From the NCBI RefSeq assembly GCF_900174585.1, contig NZ_FWPT01000001.1, forward strand, positions 310,001-374,000: a stretch of DNA of 64,000 nt, read 5' to 3'. A program made the position numbers and the translations under genes. Shown here in pieces: positions 17,215 through 28,722 of this stretch (position 1 is its first letter; each line of letters starts with the position of its first letter). The DNA is from Parendozoicomonas haliclonae (lineage in GTDB: Bacteria; Pseudomonadota; Gammaproteobacteria; Pseudomonadales; Endozoicomonadaceae). The notes under the pieces were generated by a model. That model was not told the DNA's origin and searched no databases. It saw only the letters and a program-made list of their open reading frames with translations.

Positions 17215-18066
17215 CTATTGGTATTTAAGAGATTCGGGCAGGATATTCTCCAGCTCGGGTCTCTCATCCTCGCTAATACTTTCCTCAACGCTTCCTTCTT
17301 CACTCTGTACACTTTTCTGCAGGCGTATTCTCGCCAGAGAGAGTGCATCTCTAACATCTTCTATTTTTGCCTTTTGACCTTTGCGCTGTAGATAGCTGCT
17401 GGTGAATAGAATGGCTACCGCTGCTACCTGCAGCCAGTTCTTATAGCTTTGCAGCCGCATGCCGGCCTTGAACCAGGGGCGGGCAGATGGTTCGAGACGG
17501 GAAATCAGCCCGCTTTTATCACCTATAGCGCCCTGCCAGCTGGCGCCGTTATACATCAACTGATGGAAAGCCACACCATAGCTGCCAGCCAATAGCCCGG
17601 CGACAGCTCCAATCTGTAACAGACTATTGTTGGTCGGCAGGTTGGGAAGCTCTTCAAATAGACTTTCACTGGCCCAGACTGCGCCGCCTGCAAGCAGGGC
17701 AGGCACATGTCCGTGGGCAAGCGTGTAACCAAGCAGGTTGCGGGTGAAATGATCAAAGCCGGCGACATCCGTCAGCGGGCGGTTATAGAAATAGTCCGGA
17801 GCGTAGTTCTGCAATATCCAGGCGTGACTCAGTTCTAGAGCCAGATCGAGAACAATAGCTAAACCAGTGGTTAAAAACCGTGATTGGGTGGTGTTCCTTT
17901 GCTCAAGCACACCAAGGCGTTCTTCCAACTGGTTCAAGTGAGCCTGGTGCGCTGCCAGACTGATGGGCTCTGCGCATGAATGATGGCTGGTCATGATGAC
18001 AATCAGACCAATACTGGCACCCAGCAAAGTTTGTAACAGAGCTCGTGGCAGAAGGGCTCTCGGCAT
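17215..18066 (-). CDS. Membrane protein of unknown function
   Basis: A 283-residue protein not recognised as a known family. It has an N-terminal hydrophobic segment or signal (about 10-32), a short coiled-coil-like stretch (about 38-60, L-N-Q-L-E-E-R-L-G-V-L-E-Q), several moderately hydrophobic helices (about 65-215), a further transmembrane helix (about 212-228) and a charged, glutamate-rich C-terminus. Histidine and aromatic residues in the central part (H-A-W, F-D-H-F, H-G-H-V) might bind metal or heme, but this is not diagnostic. It lies tail-to-tail with der and upstream of nothing obvious. Confidence 0.6.
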   Translation of the reverse strand: MPRALLPRALLQTLLGASIGLIVIMTSHHSCAEPISLAAHQAHLNQLEERLGVLEQRNTTQSRFLTTGLAIVLDLALELSHAWILQNYAPDYFYNRPLTDVAGFDHFTRNLLGYTLAHGHVPALLAGGAVWASESLFEELPNLPTNNSLLQIGAVAGLLAGSYGVAFHQLMYNGASWQGAIGDKSGLISRLEPSARPWFKAGMRLQSYKNWLQVAAVAILFTSSYLQRKGQKAKIEDVRDALSLARIRLQKSVQSEEGSVEESISEDERPELENILPESLKYQ

Positions 18067-18185
18067 TCCTATCTCGTTATTGTCTGATTGCTGTCTTACG
18101 GCCTCTTCGCATCGTGTTTGAGCAAGCCGCAGAACTTATGATTTTGGCAATGCAGAATAGCCGAGAGTCCAGTCTCTGCCAGTGT

Positions 18186-19562
18186 TCAGGCGTCCTGAGT
18201 TTCAATGACCTCACAGTGCAGCTTTCCGGTAGCCAGACGGGTCGTGATCTTATCGCCGACTTCGACCTGATTATTACTGGTAATAATCTGCCCTGTGGCA
18301 CTTTGGGTTATCGAATATCCCCGCTGCAGGGTAGCCAGAGGGCTGTAGGCATCCAGTTCGGCAGCCAGTGAGCCGAGACCTTGCTTACGATTTTGAATCA
18401 CAGCACTGATCGCTCTTTTCAGGCGCTCTTCAAGCTGCTGCTGCAAGGTGGCCATGCGTTCCAGCTTTCCGGCCGGGTTATGCTTCTGGAGACGTTCCCG
18501 GCGATCGGCCAGTTGGGCAGAAGCCTGGTGCAGATTCTGGCGCATGGCCTGACGCAGCCGGATATCAAGATCATCCAGATGCTGGCTTTGCTCTCTTAAG
18601 CGTTCGCCCGGATGGCGTAGGCGGCTGCGCAGATGATTCAGGTTTTGTCCTGCGACTGAGAGGCGCTGGCTCATGAGCCGGGTCAGCATTTGCTGGTGGC
18701 CCAGCAAGGAGTTATTCAATTCGATCTGGTTTGGGCTTAGGATCTCTGCAGCGGCCGATGGGGTTGGGGCTCGGTAGTCTGCAGTGAAGTCTGCAATGGT
18801 GAAGTCCACCTCATGACCAACAGCGCTGACTACAGGGATCGGGCAGGCAGCAATGGCGCGGGCAACGATCTCCTCATTGAACGGCCACAGGTCTTCCATT
18901 GAGCCGCCGCCGCGCCCAACGATAATGGCATCAACGCCCCGCAGCTGTTGTGCCTGCTGAAGGGCGTACACAATCTGTGGGGCCGCTTCATTACCCTGTA
19001 CGGCAGTCGGTATCACGGTAATGGTCATGGCCGGGAAACGGCGGCGAAATACGGTCAGAATATCGCGAATGGCTGCACCGGTCGGTGAGGTCACTACGGC
19101 GATATGGGACGGCATGTTTGGCAGAGGTTGTTTATTGGCCTCAGCGAACAAGCCTTCAGCAGCCAGTTTGTTCTTCAGCTGCTCAAACGCCCGCTGAAGT
19201 GCTCCGGCACCGGCCTCTTCCATATGCTCCGCGATGAGCTGGTAATCACCGCGACCTTCATAGAGGCTGACTTTAGCTCTGATTAGGACCTGCAGGCCTT
19301 CTGCCGGCTGGAAGCGCACCTTGATATTGGAACCCCGGAACATGGCACAACGCACCTGGGCATCCTGATCTTTCAGGGTGAAGTACCAGTGCCCGGAGCG
19401 AGGGCGGGCGACATTAGAGAGTTCCCCTTCAACCCACACCGAAGGAAAAGACACTTCCAGCAGTCGCTTGGCCTGACGATTCAGATCGCTGACAGAAAGC
19501 ACCTTGCGATCGGCAGAAGGAGCGCCGGGCTGGTGTTGGGGTGGGTCAAAGTAGAAAGACAT
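18186..19562 (-). CDS. xseA: Exodeoxyribonuclease VII large subunit
   Basis: A 458-residue large subunit of ExoVII, which degrades single-stranded DNA to short oligonucleotides. The N-terminal OB-fold domain (about 17-115) carries W-V-E-G-E-L-S-N and W-Y-F-T-L-K-D; the catalytic region contains V-G-R-G-G-G-S-M-E-D-L-W-P-F-N and the conserved G-H-E-x-D-F-T-I-A-D-x-x-A-D; long coiled-coil helices follow. The small subunit xseB is not in the window. In many gammaproteobacteria xseA is divergent from guaB; here three genes separate them. Confidence 0.96.
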   Translation of the reverse strand: MSFYFDPPQHQPGAPSADRKVLSVSDLNRQAKRLLEVSFPSVWVEGELSNVARPRSGHWYFTLKDQDAQVRCAMFRGSNIKVRFQPAEGLQVLIRAKVSLYEGRGDYQLIAEHMEEAGAGALQRAFEQLKNKLAAEGLFAEANKQPLPNMPSHIAVVTSPTGAAIRDILTVFRRRFPAMTITVIPTAVQGNEAAPQIVYALQQAQQLRGVDAIIVGRGGGSMEDLWPFNEEIVARAIAACPIPVVSAVGHEVDFTIADFTADYRAPTPSAAAEILSPNQIELNNSLLGHQQMLTRLMSQRLSVAGQNLNHLRSRLRHPGERLREQSQHLDDLDIRLRQAMRQNLHQASAQLADRRERLQKHNPAGKLERMATLQQQLEERLKRAISAVIQNRKQGLGSLAAELDAYSPLATLQRGYSITQSATGQIITSNNQVEVGDKITTRLATGKLHCEVIETQDA

Positions 19563-19714
19563 AGTGGTCGCCGGAGATCTTCTAAGCCGTAAAAAACACT
19601 TATCGGTGACATTGTCCTTGAGCTGTTCTGATGCTGCAAGGTAACAGTGGCGGGGAGTGGCAGATTTTGCGAATGCCGCCTTAACTGCTCGCCCAAAGAA
19701 TAGGGGAACATGCC

Positions 19715-20569
19715 ATGAAACGGTTTTTCTGGCTGAGAGCCTGGCTGATAGTGGGGCTGATTGTAGGGATAGTTCTGGTCTTTGGTGGCGTTGGGTTTTA
19801 TGTACGCTTTTTTCCCGTGGCAGGTGCAGATGGCTGGGATGTACAGGTTTGGGCTGCGGATATTGATTGGGTTTCTGCTCTGGCTTTGCACCCGGATGGT
19901 AGTTTATTTGTTACGCAGGAGAAGGCCTGGCCTGACGGTACCTTATTACATCTTGCAGAGAATGGTGATCGTCAACTGCTGTTGGATCAGCTGGCCAAGC
20001 CGGATGGATTGACGGTGTTTCGTGATGGAGTGGCTCTGACGCAGGAGGGAGGTAAGGCGCCTGTACTCTGGTATCACGACAGCCAGTCTGAGGAATTATT
20101 CGAGGCCGACTCTGCAGAAGGTATAACCAACGGGCAGGATAGGTTTCTCTACACAGTTGAAGATCGTCAGGGCGGTCGGCTACTTGCTTATGAGGCCGGG
20201 AGTGGACTGGTCAGTACTCTCTATGAAGGTGGGACTGCACTGGAAGGGGTCAGTCTTTGTCCAAATGGTGATTTGTATTTTTGTGATAAGAAACTGGGGA
20301 AAGTCTTCCAATTTCAAAGGGGCGTAAAGCCTGTTGAGATACTGACAGGTCTACACAAACCAGGCTTTCTGTTATGTAATCACCAAGGTCTGTGGATAAC
20401 GGAAGACGCAACGGCTCATAGCCGGGTCTTGCTTTGGCAGAACAATCAGCTGACTGTGATTGCACGACACCTGCGCAGCGCCCAAACCATAATTGAATAT
20501 GCGCCGGGAAAGATGCTGGTAGCCGAACAGGGCAGGAACAGGATTCTTCTGCTGGAAAAAAGAGGCTGA
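19715..20569 (+). CDS. Membrane-anchored beta-propeller protein
   Basis: A 284-residue protein with an N-terminal transmembrane anchor (about 8-32) and a periplasmic beta-propeller resembling SMP-30/strictosidine-synthase-like proteins: A-L-A-L-H-P-D-G-S-L-F-V-T, K-P-D-G-L, and G-V-S-L-C-P-N-G-D-L-Y-F-C-D. The substrate is unknown and the lactonase metal residues cannot be confirmed. It ends 95 bases before the regB-like kinase gene; a shared transcript is possible but not shown. Confidence 0.7.
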   Translation: MKRFFWLRAWLIVGLIVGIVLVFGGVGFYVRFFPVAGADGWDVQVWAADIDWVSALALHPDGSLFVTQEKAWPDGTLLHLAENGDRQLLLDQLAKPDGLTVFRDGVALTQEGGKAPVLWYHDSQSEELFEADSAEGITNGQDRFLYTVEDRQGGRLLAYEAGSGLVSTLYEGGTALEGVSLCPNGDLYFCDKKLGKVFQFQRGVKPVEILTGLHKPGFLLCNHQGLWITEDATAHSRVLLWQNNQLTVIARHLRSAQTIIEYAPGKMLVAEQGRNRILLLEKRG

Positions 20570-20664
20570 TGGCTAAGCAGCTAAAACTGCTTTTATGCCA
20601 TACCGATAGCACTAGTTTTTCGAGACAATAACAGCCAACAAAATAATAAGGCTGTGTTATCACA

Positions 20665-21978
20665 ATGCCTCTTCGTTTTACGACTATCGGTGATGTGGGT
20701 TTGCGTAACCTGCAAAGCCTGAACAGTGTTCGCTGGATTGTCCTCTTGTTGCAGCTGGTCAGTCTGGCGGTTGCTTCATCGCTTCTGGATTTCACCTTGC
20801 CCTGGAAAGGGATAGCTGTTGTCTCTGTGCTGATTCTTGCACTCACGGTTTATACCGCTATCCGTTGTCGTTCATCTTCGGGCGTAACGGCGAAAGAGCT
20901 TGAACGGCATCTGGCCACTGATGTGTTATTTCAGTCGGCACTGCTCTATCTCACCGGTGGTTATACCAACCCCTTTATTTTTGTTTATCTGATTACTGTC
21001 ATTATTGGTGCAGCACTGTTGCCCCGCCGTCGTGCATGGACCATCACCGCGCTGGCCATTTGTGGTTATACATTGTTGCAGGTCTGGTATCTGCCATTGG
21101 CGATGATTGGTGCTGCTCCCGCTGGGGATGTGTCCGGAATGGATCACTCTGCTCATGACGTGACGATGGAATTATCCGTTATGGCGCTCTTACACCTTGG
21201 CGGGATGTGGTTGATCTTTTCAGTCAGTGCCTGTCTGGTTACGGGTGTGGTTGCGCCCATGGCTGCCAGCCTACGACAGCAAAGAGCCGCTGTTGCCGCC
21301 AGCCGTGAACAGCAGCTGCGTAATGAGCGGATAGTTTCTGTCGCTCTGACTGCCGCAGGCGCTGCCCATGAACTGGGTACTCCGCTCTCGACTATGAGCG
21401 TCGTGCTGCAGGATATGAGCTTGTTTGGCGCTGAGGATCCCGAGCTTAAAGAAGATATCTCTCTACTGCAGTCACAGGTTGAACTCTGTCGTGAGCGATT
21501 GCGGCGGATAGTAAACAGCAGCCGGGATCAGACTATAAAAGTGCAGCCGTCCTCTGCGTTTATTCATCAGGTTTTGGAGGAGTGGCAATTGCTGAGACCC
21601 AGTGTTGCGCTCAACGCTAATAATCCTGCTGATCTCAAAACTTTTCTGGAAACCGATCCGTCTCTGGGTATGGCTCTTATTAATCTACTGAATAATGCCG
21701 CAGATGCCGGGGGCGAAGCACCTGTAAGTCTGTCGTTTAATGAAACAATCGCACATCTTGTGATCAGTATCCACGATCGGGGAGACGGTGTTGCTGGTCA
21801 GGTTGCTCAGCGTCCCGGTGCAACAACGCAGTCTGATAAACAGAATGGTTTAGGGATCGGGTTGCAATTGAGTGTGGCAACGGTGGAAAAGTTCTCTGGT
21901 GTCGTAAATTTGAAAACAGCATCAGAAGGTGGGACAGTGACCGAAATTACCCTGCCGGTTGTTGCCGGTGATAAATAA
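20665..21978 (+). CDS. regB: Redox-sensing histidine kinase, RegB/PrrB family
   Basis: A 437-residue kinase with about six transmembrane helices (about 20-205). The heptad G-G-Y-T-N-P-F (98-104) is the quinone-sensing motif of the RegB family. The H-box is A-H-E-L-G-T-P-L-S-T with H235, followed by C275; the 40-residue spacing equals that between H225 and the redox-active C265 of Rhodobacter RegB. The ATP-binding domain shows an N-box (L-L-N-N-A-A-D-A) and glycine boxes. It should sense the ubiquinone pool or redox state and phosphorylate the regulator encoded 20 bases downstream. The family is called RoxS in pseudomonads. Confidence 0.9.
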   Translation: MPLRFTTIGDVGLRNLQSLNSVRWIVLLLQLVSLAVASSLLDFTLPWKGIAVVSVLILALTVYTAIRCRSSSGVTAKELERHLATDVLFQSALLYLTGGYTNPFIFVYLITVIIGAALLPRRRAWTITALAICGYTLLQVWYLPLAMIGAAPAGDVSGMDHSAHDVTMELSVMALLHLGGMWLIFSVSACLVTGVVAPMAASLRQQRAAVAASREQQLRNERIVSVALTAAGAAHELGTPLSTMSVVLQDMSLFGAEDPELKEDISLLQSQVELCRERLRRIVNSSRDQTIKVQPSSAFIHQVLEEWQLLRPSVALNANNPADLKTFLETDPSLGMALINLLNNAADAGGEAPVSLSFNETIAHLVISIHDRGDGVAGQVAQRPGATTQSDKQNGLGIGLQLSVATVEKFSGVVNLKTASEGGTVTEITLPVVAGDK

Positions 21979-21998
21979 ACACAGGGATTCAAAGTATT

Positions 21999-22535
21999 TT
22001 GTCAGGACAAGCCATTCTTCTGGTGGATGATGATCCGACCTTTTGCCAGGTGCTGGCTCGCGCCATGCGCAGACGTCAATTGGATGTGCGGGTCGCCCAT
22101 GATGCCCGACAGGGCATAGAGAGCCTGGAAGAGTTTAAACCGGACTTCGCCGTTCTTGATCTTAAAATGGACGGGCCAAGCGGTTTAAGTCTGATCGAGC
22201 CCATTCTGGATTCCAGCCCGGATTGTAAAATATTGATGCTGACCGGCTATGCCAGTGTGGCGACAGCGGTTGCAGCGGTAAAACTGGGCGCTCATAACTA
22301 TCTCTGTAAACCGGCGGATGCTGATCAGATTCTGGCTGCGCTGGAGTGTGAAGCTGTGACTGATGAACTGCCGGAGCCAGCAGAGAAGCGCTTATCGGTT
22401 GACCGGGTCGAGTGGGAATATATCCAGCAGGTGATGGCAGCCAATGATGGCAATATCAGTGCGACAGCCCGCCAACTGGGCATGCATCGGAGAACATTAC
22501 AAAGAAAGCTGGATAAGCACCCGGTGCGGGAATGA
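21999..22535 (+). CDS. regA: Response regulator, RegA/PrrA family
   Basis: A 178-residue regulator: receiver domain with D-D-D near the N-terminus and phospho-acceptor D54 in V-L-D-L-K-M, then a Fis-type HTH at the end (about 140-175, G-N-I-S-A-T-A-R-Q-L-G-M-H-R-R-T-L-Q-R-K-L). RegA homologues control respiration, carbon and nitrogen genes in response to redox. The start appears to be TTG at 21999, since the receiver begins a few residues later. It is co-directional with and 20 bases from its kinase gene. Confidence 0.9.
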   Translation: MSGQAILLVDDDPTFCQVLARAMRRRQLDVRVAHDARQGIESLEEFKPDFAVLDLKMDGPSGLSLIEPILDSSPDCKILMLTGYASVATAVAAVKLGAHNYLCKPADADQILAALECEAVTDELPEPAEKRLSVDRVEWEYIQQVMAANDGNISATARQLGMHRRTLQRKLDKHPVRE

Positions 22536-24344
<1,809 letters not shown>

Positions 24345-24465
24345 TACGGTCTTGTGCGAGGTTCGCTAAAAGGTTAAATAATATACGGACAGGCTATGAG
24401 TTTGTCCGCACTATAAATTCCGATAGCCTGCCCTGAGCGGGCTATCTATCAGGTAAAGATGCCCA

Positions 24466-26043
24466 ATGAGCCAGGATATTCATTCCCAGCGCGTTTTGAT
24501 TCTTGATTTCGGTTCTCAGTACACCCAGCTGATTGCCCGTCGTGTCCGTGAAATTGGCGTCTACAGCGAAATTCACGCCTTCGATATGGACGAACAGTCC
24601 ATCCGCGAATTTGCCCCTAAAGCGATTATCCTCTCCGGTGGCCCGGAGTCTGTAACCGGCTCTGATACTCCTCGTGCACCACAGTGTGTGTTTGAAATGG
24701 GTATTCCTGTTCTGGGTATTTGCTACGGCATGCAGACCATGGCCGAGCAGCTGGGTGGCAAGGTGTCCACTTCTGACCTGCGCGAGTTTGGCTACGCCAG
24801 CGTGAATATCGATCAGGCCGGTACCCTGCTGGACGGTATTCAGGATCATATCGCTGAAGGTGGTCAGGCCAGCCTAGACGTCTGGATGAGCCACGGTGAC
24901 AAGGTCACCACTCTGCCGGAAGGCTTCTCCCGTATGGCCTGGACTGACAGCTGCCCGTTTGCCGGTATGGCTGATGAGAATCGTCACTTCTACGGTGTGC
25001 AGTTCCACCCTGAAGTCACTCACACTCAGCAGGGCGGTCGTATCCTTGAGCGCTTTGTTTGTGAAATCGCCGGCTGTGACAAGCTGTGGAATCCTGCAGC
25101 CATTATTGAAGATGCCATCGAGCGTGTGCGTGCGCAGGTGGGTGATCAGAAAGTTCTGCTGGGCCTGTCTGGCGGCGTAGACTCCAGCGTTGTTGCCGCA
25201 CTGCTGCACAAGGCGATCGGTGATCAGCTGGTTTGTGTGTTTGTGGACAACGGTCTGCTGCGCAAGAACGAAGGCGATCAGGTTATGGCTATGTTCGCTG
25301 AGAACATGGGCGTACGTGTGATTCGTGCCGATGCAGAAGAGAAGTTTCTGTCCCGCCTGAAAGGTGTTCAGGATCCGGAAGCCAAGCGCAAGGCGATCGG
25401 TAATACCTTTATCGAAGTGTTCGATGAAGAGTCTACCAAGCTGCAGGGCGTGAAGTTCCTGGCCCAGGGAACTATCTATCCTGACGTGATCGAATCCGCT
25501 GCCAGCAAGACCGGCAAGGCGCACGTGATCAAGTCTCACCACAACGTGGGTGGCTTGCCTGATGATATGGCCATGGAGCTGGTGGAACCGCTGCGTGAGC
25601 TGTTCAAGGATGAAGTACGCAAGATCGGTCTCGAACTCGGCCTGCCTTACGACATGGTTTACCGTCATCCATTCCCGGGCCCGGGTCTGGGCGTTCGTAT
25701 CCTGGCGGAAGTGAAGAAAGAGTACGCCGATATTCTGCGTGAAGCTGATGCGATCTTTATTGAAGAGCTGCACAAGGCTGATCTTTACCATAAGACCAGC
25801 CAGGCGTTCGCAGTATTCCTGCCGGTGAAGTCTGTAGGTGTTGTCGGTGACGGTCGTCGATATGAGTACGTTATTGCTCTGCGCGCTGTTGAAACAATCG
25901 ACTTTATGACCGCACGCTGGGCACATCTGCCGTATGAATTCCTGGAGAAGGTCTCCAGCCGGATTATCAACGAGATCAGCCATGTATCTCGTGTGACTTA
26001 CGATATTTCCAGCAAGCCACCGGCAACGATCGAGTGGGAATAA
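24466..26043 (+). CDS. guaA: GMP synthase (glutamine-hydrolysing)
   Basis: A 525-residue bifunctional enzyme that aminates XMP to GMP. The N-terminal class I glutaminase has the nucleophile in G-I-C-Y-G-M-Q and H/E in F-H-P-E-V-T-H; the ATP-pyrophosphatase domain begins with the P-loop S-G-G-V-D-S-S-V, and the C-terminal dimerisation domain ends with the typical P-P-A-T-I-E-W-E. It is the second gene of guaBA and is followed by a strong terminator. Confidence 0.98.
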   Translation: MSQDIHSQRVLILDFGSQYTQLIARRVREIGVYSEIHAFDMDEQSIREFAPKAIILSGGPESVTGSDTPRAPQCVFEMGIPVLGICYGMQTMAEQLGGKVSTSDLREFGYASVNIDQAGTLLDGIQDHIAEGGQASLDVWMSHGDKVTTLPEGFSRMAWTDSCPFAGMADENRHFYGVQFHPEVTHTQQGGRILERFVCEIAGCDKLWNPAAIIEDAIERVRAQVGDQKVLLGLSGGVDSSVVAALLHKAIGDQLVCVFVDNGLLRKNEGDQVMAMFAENMGVRVIRADAEEKFLSRLKGVQDPEAKRKAIGNTFIEVFDEESTKLQGVKFLAQGTIYPDVIESAASKTGKAHVIKSHHNVGGLPDDMAMELVEPLRELFKDEVRKIGLELGLPYDMVYRHPFPGPGLGVRILAEVKKEYADILREADAIFIEELHKADLYHKTSQAFAVFLPVKSVGVVGDGRRYEYVIALRAVETIDFMTARWAHLPYEFLEKVSSRIINEISHVSRVTYDISSKPPATIEWE

Positions 26044-26070
26044 TCCTGTTCACGTTGTGAGTTGATCTGA

Positions 26071-26095
26071 AACGCCGGCCTTGCCGGCGTTTTTG
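26071..26095 (+). terminator. Terminator after guaA
   Basis: AACGCCGGC and GCCGGCGTT with a three-base loop, followed by five T. Confidence 0.92.
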
Positions 26096-26149
26096 TTATG
26101 GTTCATAAGAAACTTGTTATTGTTCATAACCTTAGCGTTGTGGATAATA

Positions 26150-26352
26150 CCCACAGGTTTTGAATGGTAGAGGTGCGGCAGGCATCAGTACCGGGTTCCG
26201 GGGTGACACCAATGGGGATTCGGGAAAGGGCTTGTCGCCGAAGTCAGCAGAGTGTCGAAACTGCTGGTTGGGGTGTCGTTGAATAAGCGCCACACTGTCA
26301 CGGTGTTGTGTTAACCCGCGAGGGTTAAAGCAGTACGTTCTATTGCCATCTG
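26150..26352 (+). promoter_or_regulatory. Lysine riboswitch (L-box)
   Basis: Conserved lysine-aptamer blocks appear in order: GGTAGAGGTGCG (26166 onward), GGGGATTCGGGAAAGGG, TGTCGCCGAAG, ACTGCTGG, and CGTTGAATAAGCG followed by ACTGTCA. They match the core of the Bacillus subtilis lysC leader. TTAACCC and GGGTTAA form a further hairpin at about 26311-26328. Boundaries are approximate. The remaining leader to 26578 contains stems CCGGT/ACCGG and ACTGTTT/AAACAGT, probably the expression platform, and a CTACC (26397-26401) that could pair with GGTAG. It should lower expression of the downstream transporter when lysine is abundant. Confidence 0.9.
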
Positions 26353-26578
26353 GGCTTGCCTGTTCCGGTGTGTACCGGGCAGGGAACCGTGGAGTGCTAC
26401 CGAATCTTGAGAGAAACCTGCAGTGATACTGTTTCGCAAAAACAGTTATCGCAATAGTCGTCATTTATGTGAACGACTGTCCGCCTTCTCTCATTTTTTG
26501 CGCTCCTGATCATCTAATATGAGGTAGCAGAGCTGGATTTCAGCACTGTGCCTGCAAGGAAAACTAGAGATCAGCAGT

Positions 26579-28162
26579 ATGGATTTAACAAGTTTTTCCC
26601 AGTCTTATCTTTCCCTTCTGGCGCCGGCTGTGGCGATCGGACTTGCGATTATTACTCGCAAAACAATTATCTCACTGGTGGCCGGTATTCTGGTTGGCAG
26701 TCTGTTACTGACAGATTTTCAGCTGACCCATACCGCACAGTATCTGTTTAAATCCTTTATCTCCGTATTCTGGAGTGATGGCGGTGTGAATACCGGCAGT
26801 GTATTTATTCTGCTGTTCCTGATCTGTCTGGGCATTATGACCAGCTATATCTCTGTCGCTGGTGGTACTCGCGCATTTGGTGAATGGGCGCGTAAGCGGG
26901 TGAAAACCGCTCGTGGATCCCAGCTGCTGACCGTGGCTCTGGGTATCATCATCTTTATTGATGATTACTTTAACTCTCTGGCTGTGGGTAATATCAGTCG
27001 TCCACTGACGGACCGGAACCGGGTTTCCCGCGCCAAGCTCGCTTATCTGATCGATTCAACCGCAGCGCCGGTGTGTGTTATCAGCCCGATATCCAGCTGG
27101 GGCGCTTATATCATTGCTCTGATTGGTTCGATTCTGGCGTCTCATCAGGTAACCGGTATCTCTCCGTTCTCTGCTTTTGTCGAGATCATTCCGATGAACC
27201 TGTATGCAGTGATTGCTCTGGCGATGGTGTTTGCTGCTGCCGCTATGGATTTGAATATCGGTCCGATGAAAACCCACGCCATGCGGGCAGCTCAGGGTGA
27301 GCTGTATGATCCGCGTCGTGGTGAACCGATGGGTTCCAGAGATCTGAAGGATGCCTATATGGGCACGGTTTCTGATCTGGTTGTTCCTATACTGGTGTTG
27401 GTGATTGCAACAGTTTCCGCACTGGTGGGAACCGGTGCCCAGGCGCTGACTGAAGCTGGTCTGCCTTTCTCTGTGCTGGGGGCTTTTGAGAACACCAATG
27501 TTGCCAACTCTCTGATGATTGGTGGTGTGATCGGTATGGCCTGTGGCTTCCTGATGCTGATGCGCCACAAGGGTGTGAGTGACAAGGTGGTGGATGCAAC
27601 CAGAACCGGTGCGCAATCCATGATGGGAGCCATTTATATTCTGGTATTGGCCTGGGTGCTGGTGGATGTGATCAGTAATCTGGAAACCGGAAAGTTCCTG
27701 GCCAGTCTGGTGAGCCAATCCATAGATGCACATTGGCTGCCTGCGCTGATGTTTGTGATTGCCGGTATCATGGCTTTTGCAACGGGCACCAGCTGGGGCA
27801 CTTTTGGTGTGATGTTGCCGATTGCCGGTGATATGGCGGCTGCAACCGATATCGCCCAGATTATGCCGATGATGGGTTCTGTGCTGGCTGGTGCAGTATT
27901 TGGTGATCACTGTTCACCGATCTCCGATACCACCATCCTGTCCTCAACCGGTGCGTCCTGTCACCATATTGATCACGTAGTGACGCAGCTGCCTTACTGT
28001 CTGGCTGTGGCAACCATCAGCTTTGTTGGTTATCTGGTAATGGGCGGAACCGGTTCTGTTGCGATGGCTCTGCTGGCATCGGCCGTTCTTTTTGCACTGA
28101 CACTGATGTTGTTTAAGAAGATTTCATTTTCCGGTCAGGCAACTTCTGAAGTGGTTTCATAA
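26579..28162 (+). CDS. NhaC-family transporter, probable lysine transporter (LysW-like)
   Basis: A 527-residue polytopic inner-membrane protein with about 11-13 transmembrane helices and the NhaC-family features D-D-Y-F-N-S-L, T-S-W-G-T-F and F-G-D-H-C-S-P-I-S-D-T. The family is annotated as sodium/proton antiporters. However, the gene directly follows a lysine riboswitch, and NhaC-type proteins under L-box control have been proposed as lysine transporters (named LysW). The lysine role is therefore inference from regulation; sodium-coupled uptake would be consistent. A strong terminator follows, separating it from the chaperone gene. Confidence 0.85.
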   Translation: MDLTSFSQSYLSLLAPAVAIGLAIITRKTIISLVAGILVGSLLLTDFQLTHTAQYLFKSFISVFWSDGGVNTGSVFILLFLICLGIMTSYISVAGGTRAFGEWARKRVKTARGSQLLTVALGIIIFIDDYFNSLAVGNISRPLTDRNRVSRAKLAYLIDSTAAPVCVISPISSWGAYIIALIGSILASHQVTGISPFSAFVEIIPMNLYAVIALAMVFAAAAMDLNIGPMKTHAMRAAQGELYDPRRGEPMGSRDLKDAYMGTVSDLVVPILVLVIATVSALVGTGAQALTEAGLPFSVLGAFENTNVANSLMIGGVIGMACGFLMLMRHKGVSDKVVDATRTGAQSMMGAIYILVLAWVLVDVISNLETGKFLASLVSQSIDAHWLPALMFVIAGIMAFATGTSWGTFGVMLPIAGDMAAATDIAQIMPMMGSVLAGAVFGDHCSPISDTTILSSTGASCHHIDHVVTQLPYCLAVATISFVGYLVMGGTGSVAMALLASAVLFALTLMLFKKISFSGQATSEVVS

Positions 28163-28192
28163 AAATTCAGAACCCCCAGCCTTATAATTCAG

Positions 28193-28226
28193 AAAGCCAC
28201 CTCCCGAAAGGGCGGTGGCTTTTTTG
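28193..28226 (+). terminator. Terminator after the lysine transporter gene
   Basis: AAAGCCACC pairs with GGTGGCTTT around a nested CCC-GAAA-GGG, followed by T-run. Confidence 0.92.
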
Positions 28227-28290
28227 TGTTTGCAGTCTGGCGCCTGATTGACAACATTTAATAGAGAGTGTGAAAGATCAGGACGATCCC

Positions 28291-28722
28291 ATGAAGCTGG
28301 ATGAGCTAATAACACTGTTTGCCAGAAATAATGGCATTGATAAGCCCGATGATCAGAATGGGCATTACCTTATCCCGATGGAAGGCGTGGGTATTCACTG
28401 CTATCAGGAATCAGGAAAGATCTGTCTGCAGGCTGAGATTGCTCCGCTTGCTAAGAGTGAGGGACAGCGGCAGAGCCAGAGCCGTCTGTTGCTGGAAAAG
28501 ACCATGGGACTGATTCTCGAGCAGCGCAGCTCATTATCCATTGATGAAGAAAAAGGTATCTATCAGCTTTATCAAAGAATGCCGCTGGAAGATCTGAATA
28601 TTGAAGACTTTCAGGAAGCGGTTGAGAAGTTCGGTGGCTGCGGCATCTATTACAAAGGACTGCTGGGGCAGGGCGGAGAATCATCCGCGCCTCCTCTTCC
28701 CAATGGCATGATGATGCCTTGA
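28291..28722 (+). CDS. CesT/SycE-type secretion chaperone (probable)
   Basis: A small acidic protein of 143 residues with the class I type III chaperone pattern: N-terminal helix (L-D-E-L-I-T-L-F-A), beta-strands around I-H-C-Y-Q and K-I-C-L-Q-A-E-I-A-P-L, a central helix with L-L-L-E-K-T-M-G-L-I, then S-L-S-I-D-E-E-K-G-I-Y-Q-L-Y-Q-R-M-P-L and a final amphipathic helix. Such chaperones bind the N-terminal part of one or a few effectors. The ATG at 28291 begins the conserved helix; a GTG at 28270 would add seven residues. Its stop overlaps the glycosyltransferase start (TGATG), the classic chaperone-effector layout. T3SS structural genes lie 2.4 kb away. Confidence 0.75.
   Translation: MKLDELITLFARNNGIDKPDDQNGHYLIPMEGVGIHCYQESGKICLQAEIAPLAKSEGQRQSQSRLLLEKTMGLILEQRSSLSIDEEKGIYQLYQRMPLEDLNIEDFQEAVEKFGGCGIYYKGLLGQGGESSAPPLPNGMMMP

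Noticed and set aside
26132-26464. Minus-strand open frame upstream of the lysine transporter
   Set aside because: It is the complement of the lysine riboswitch, whose conserved RNA blocks explain the sequence.
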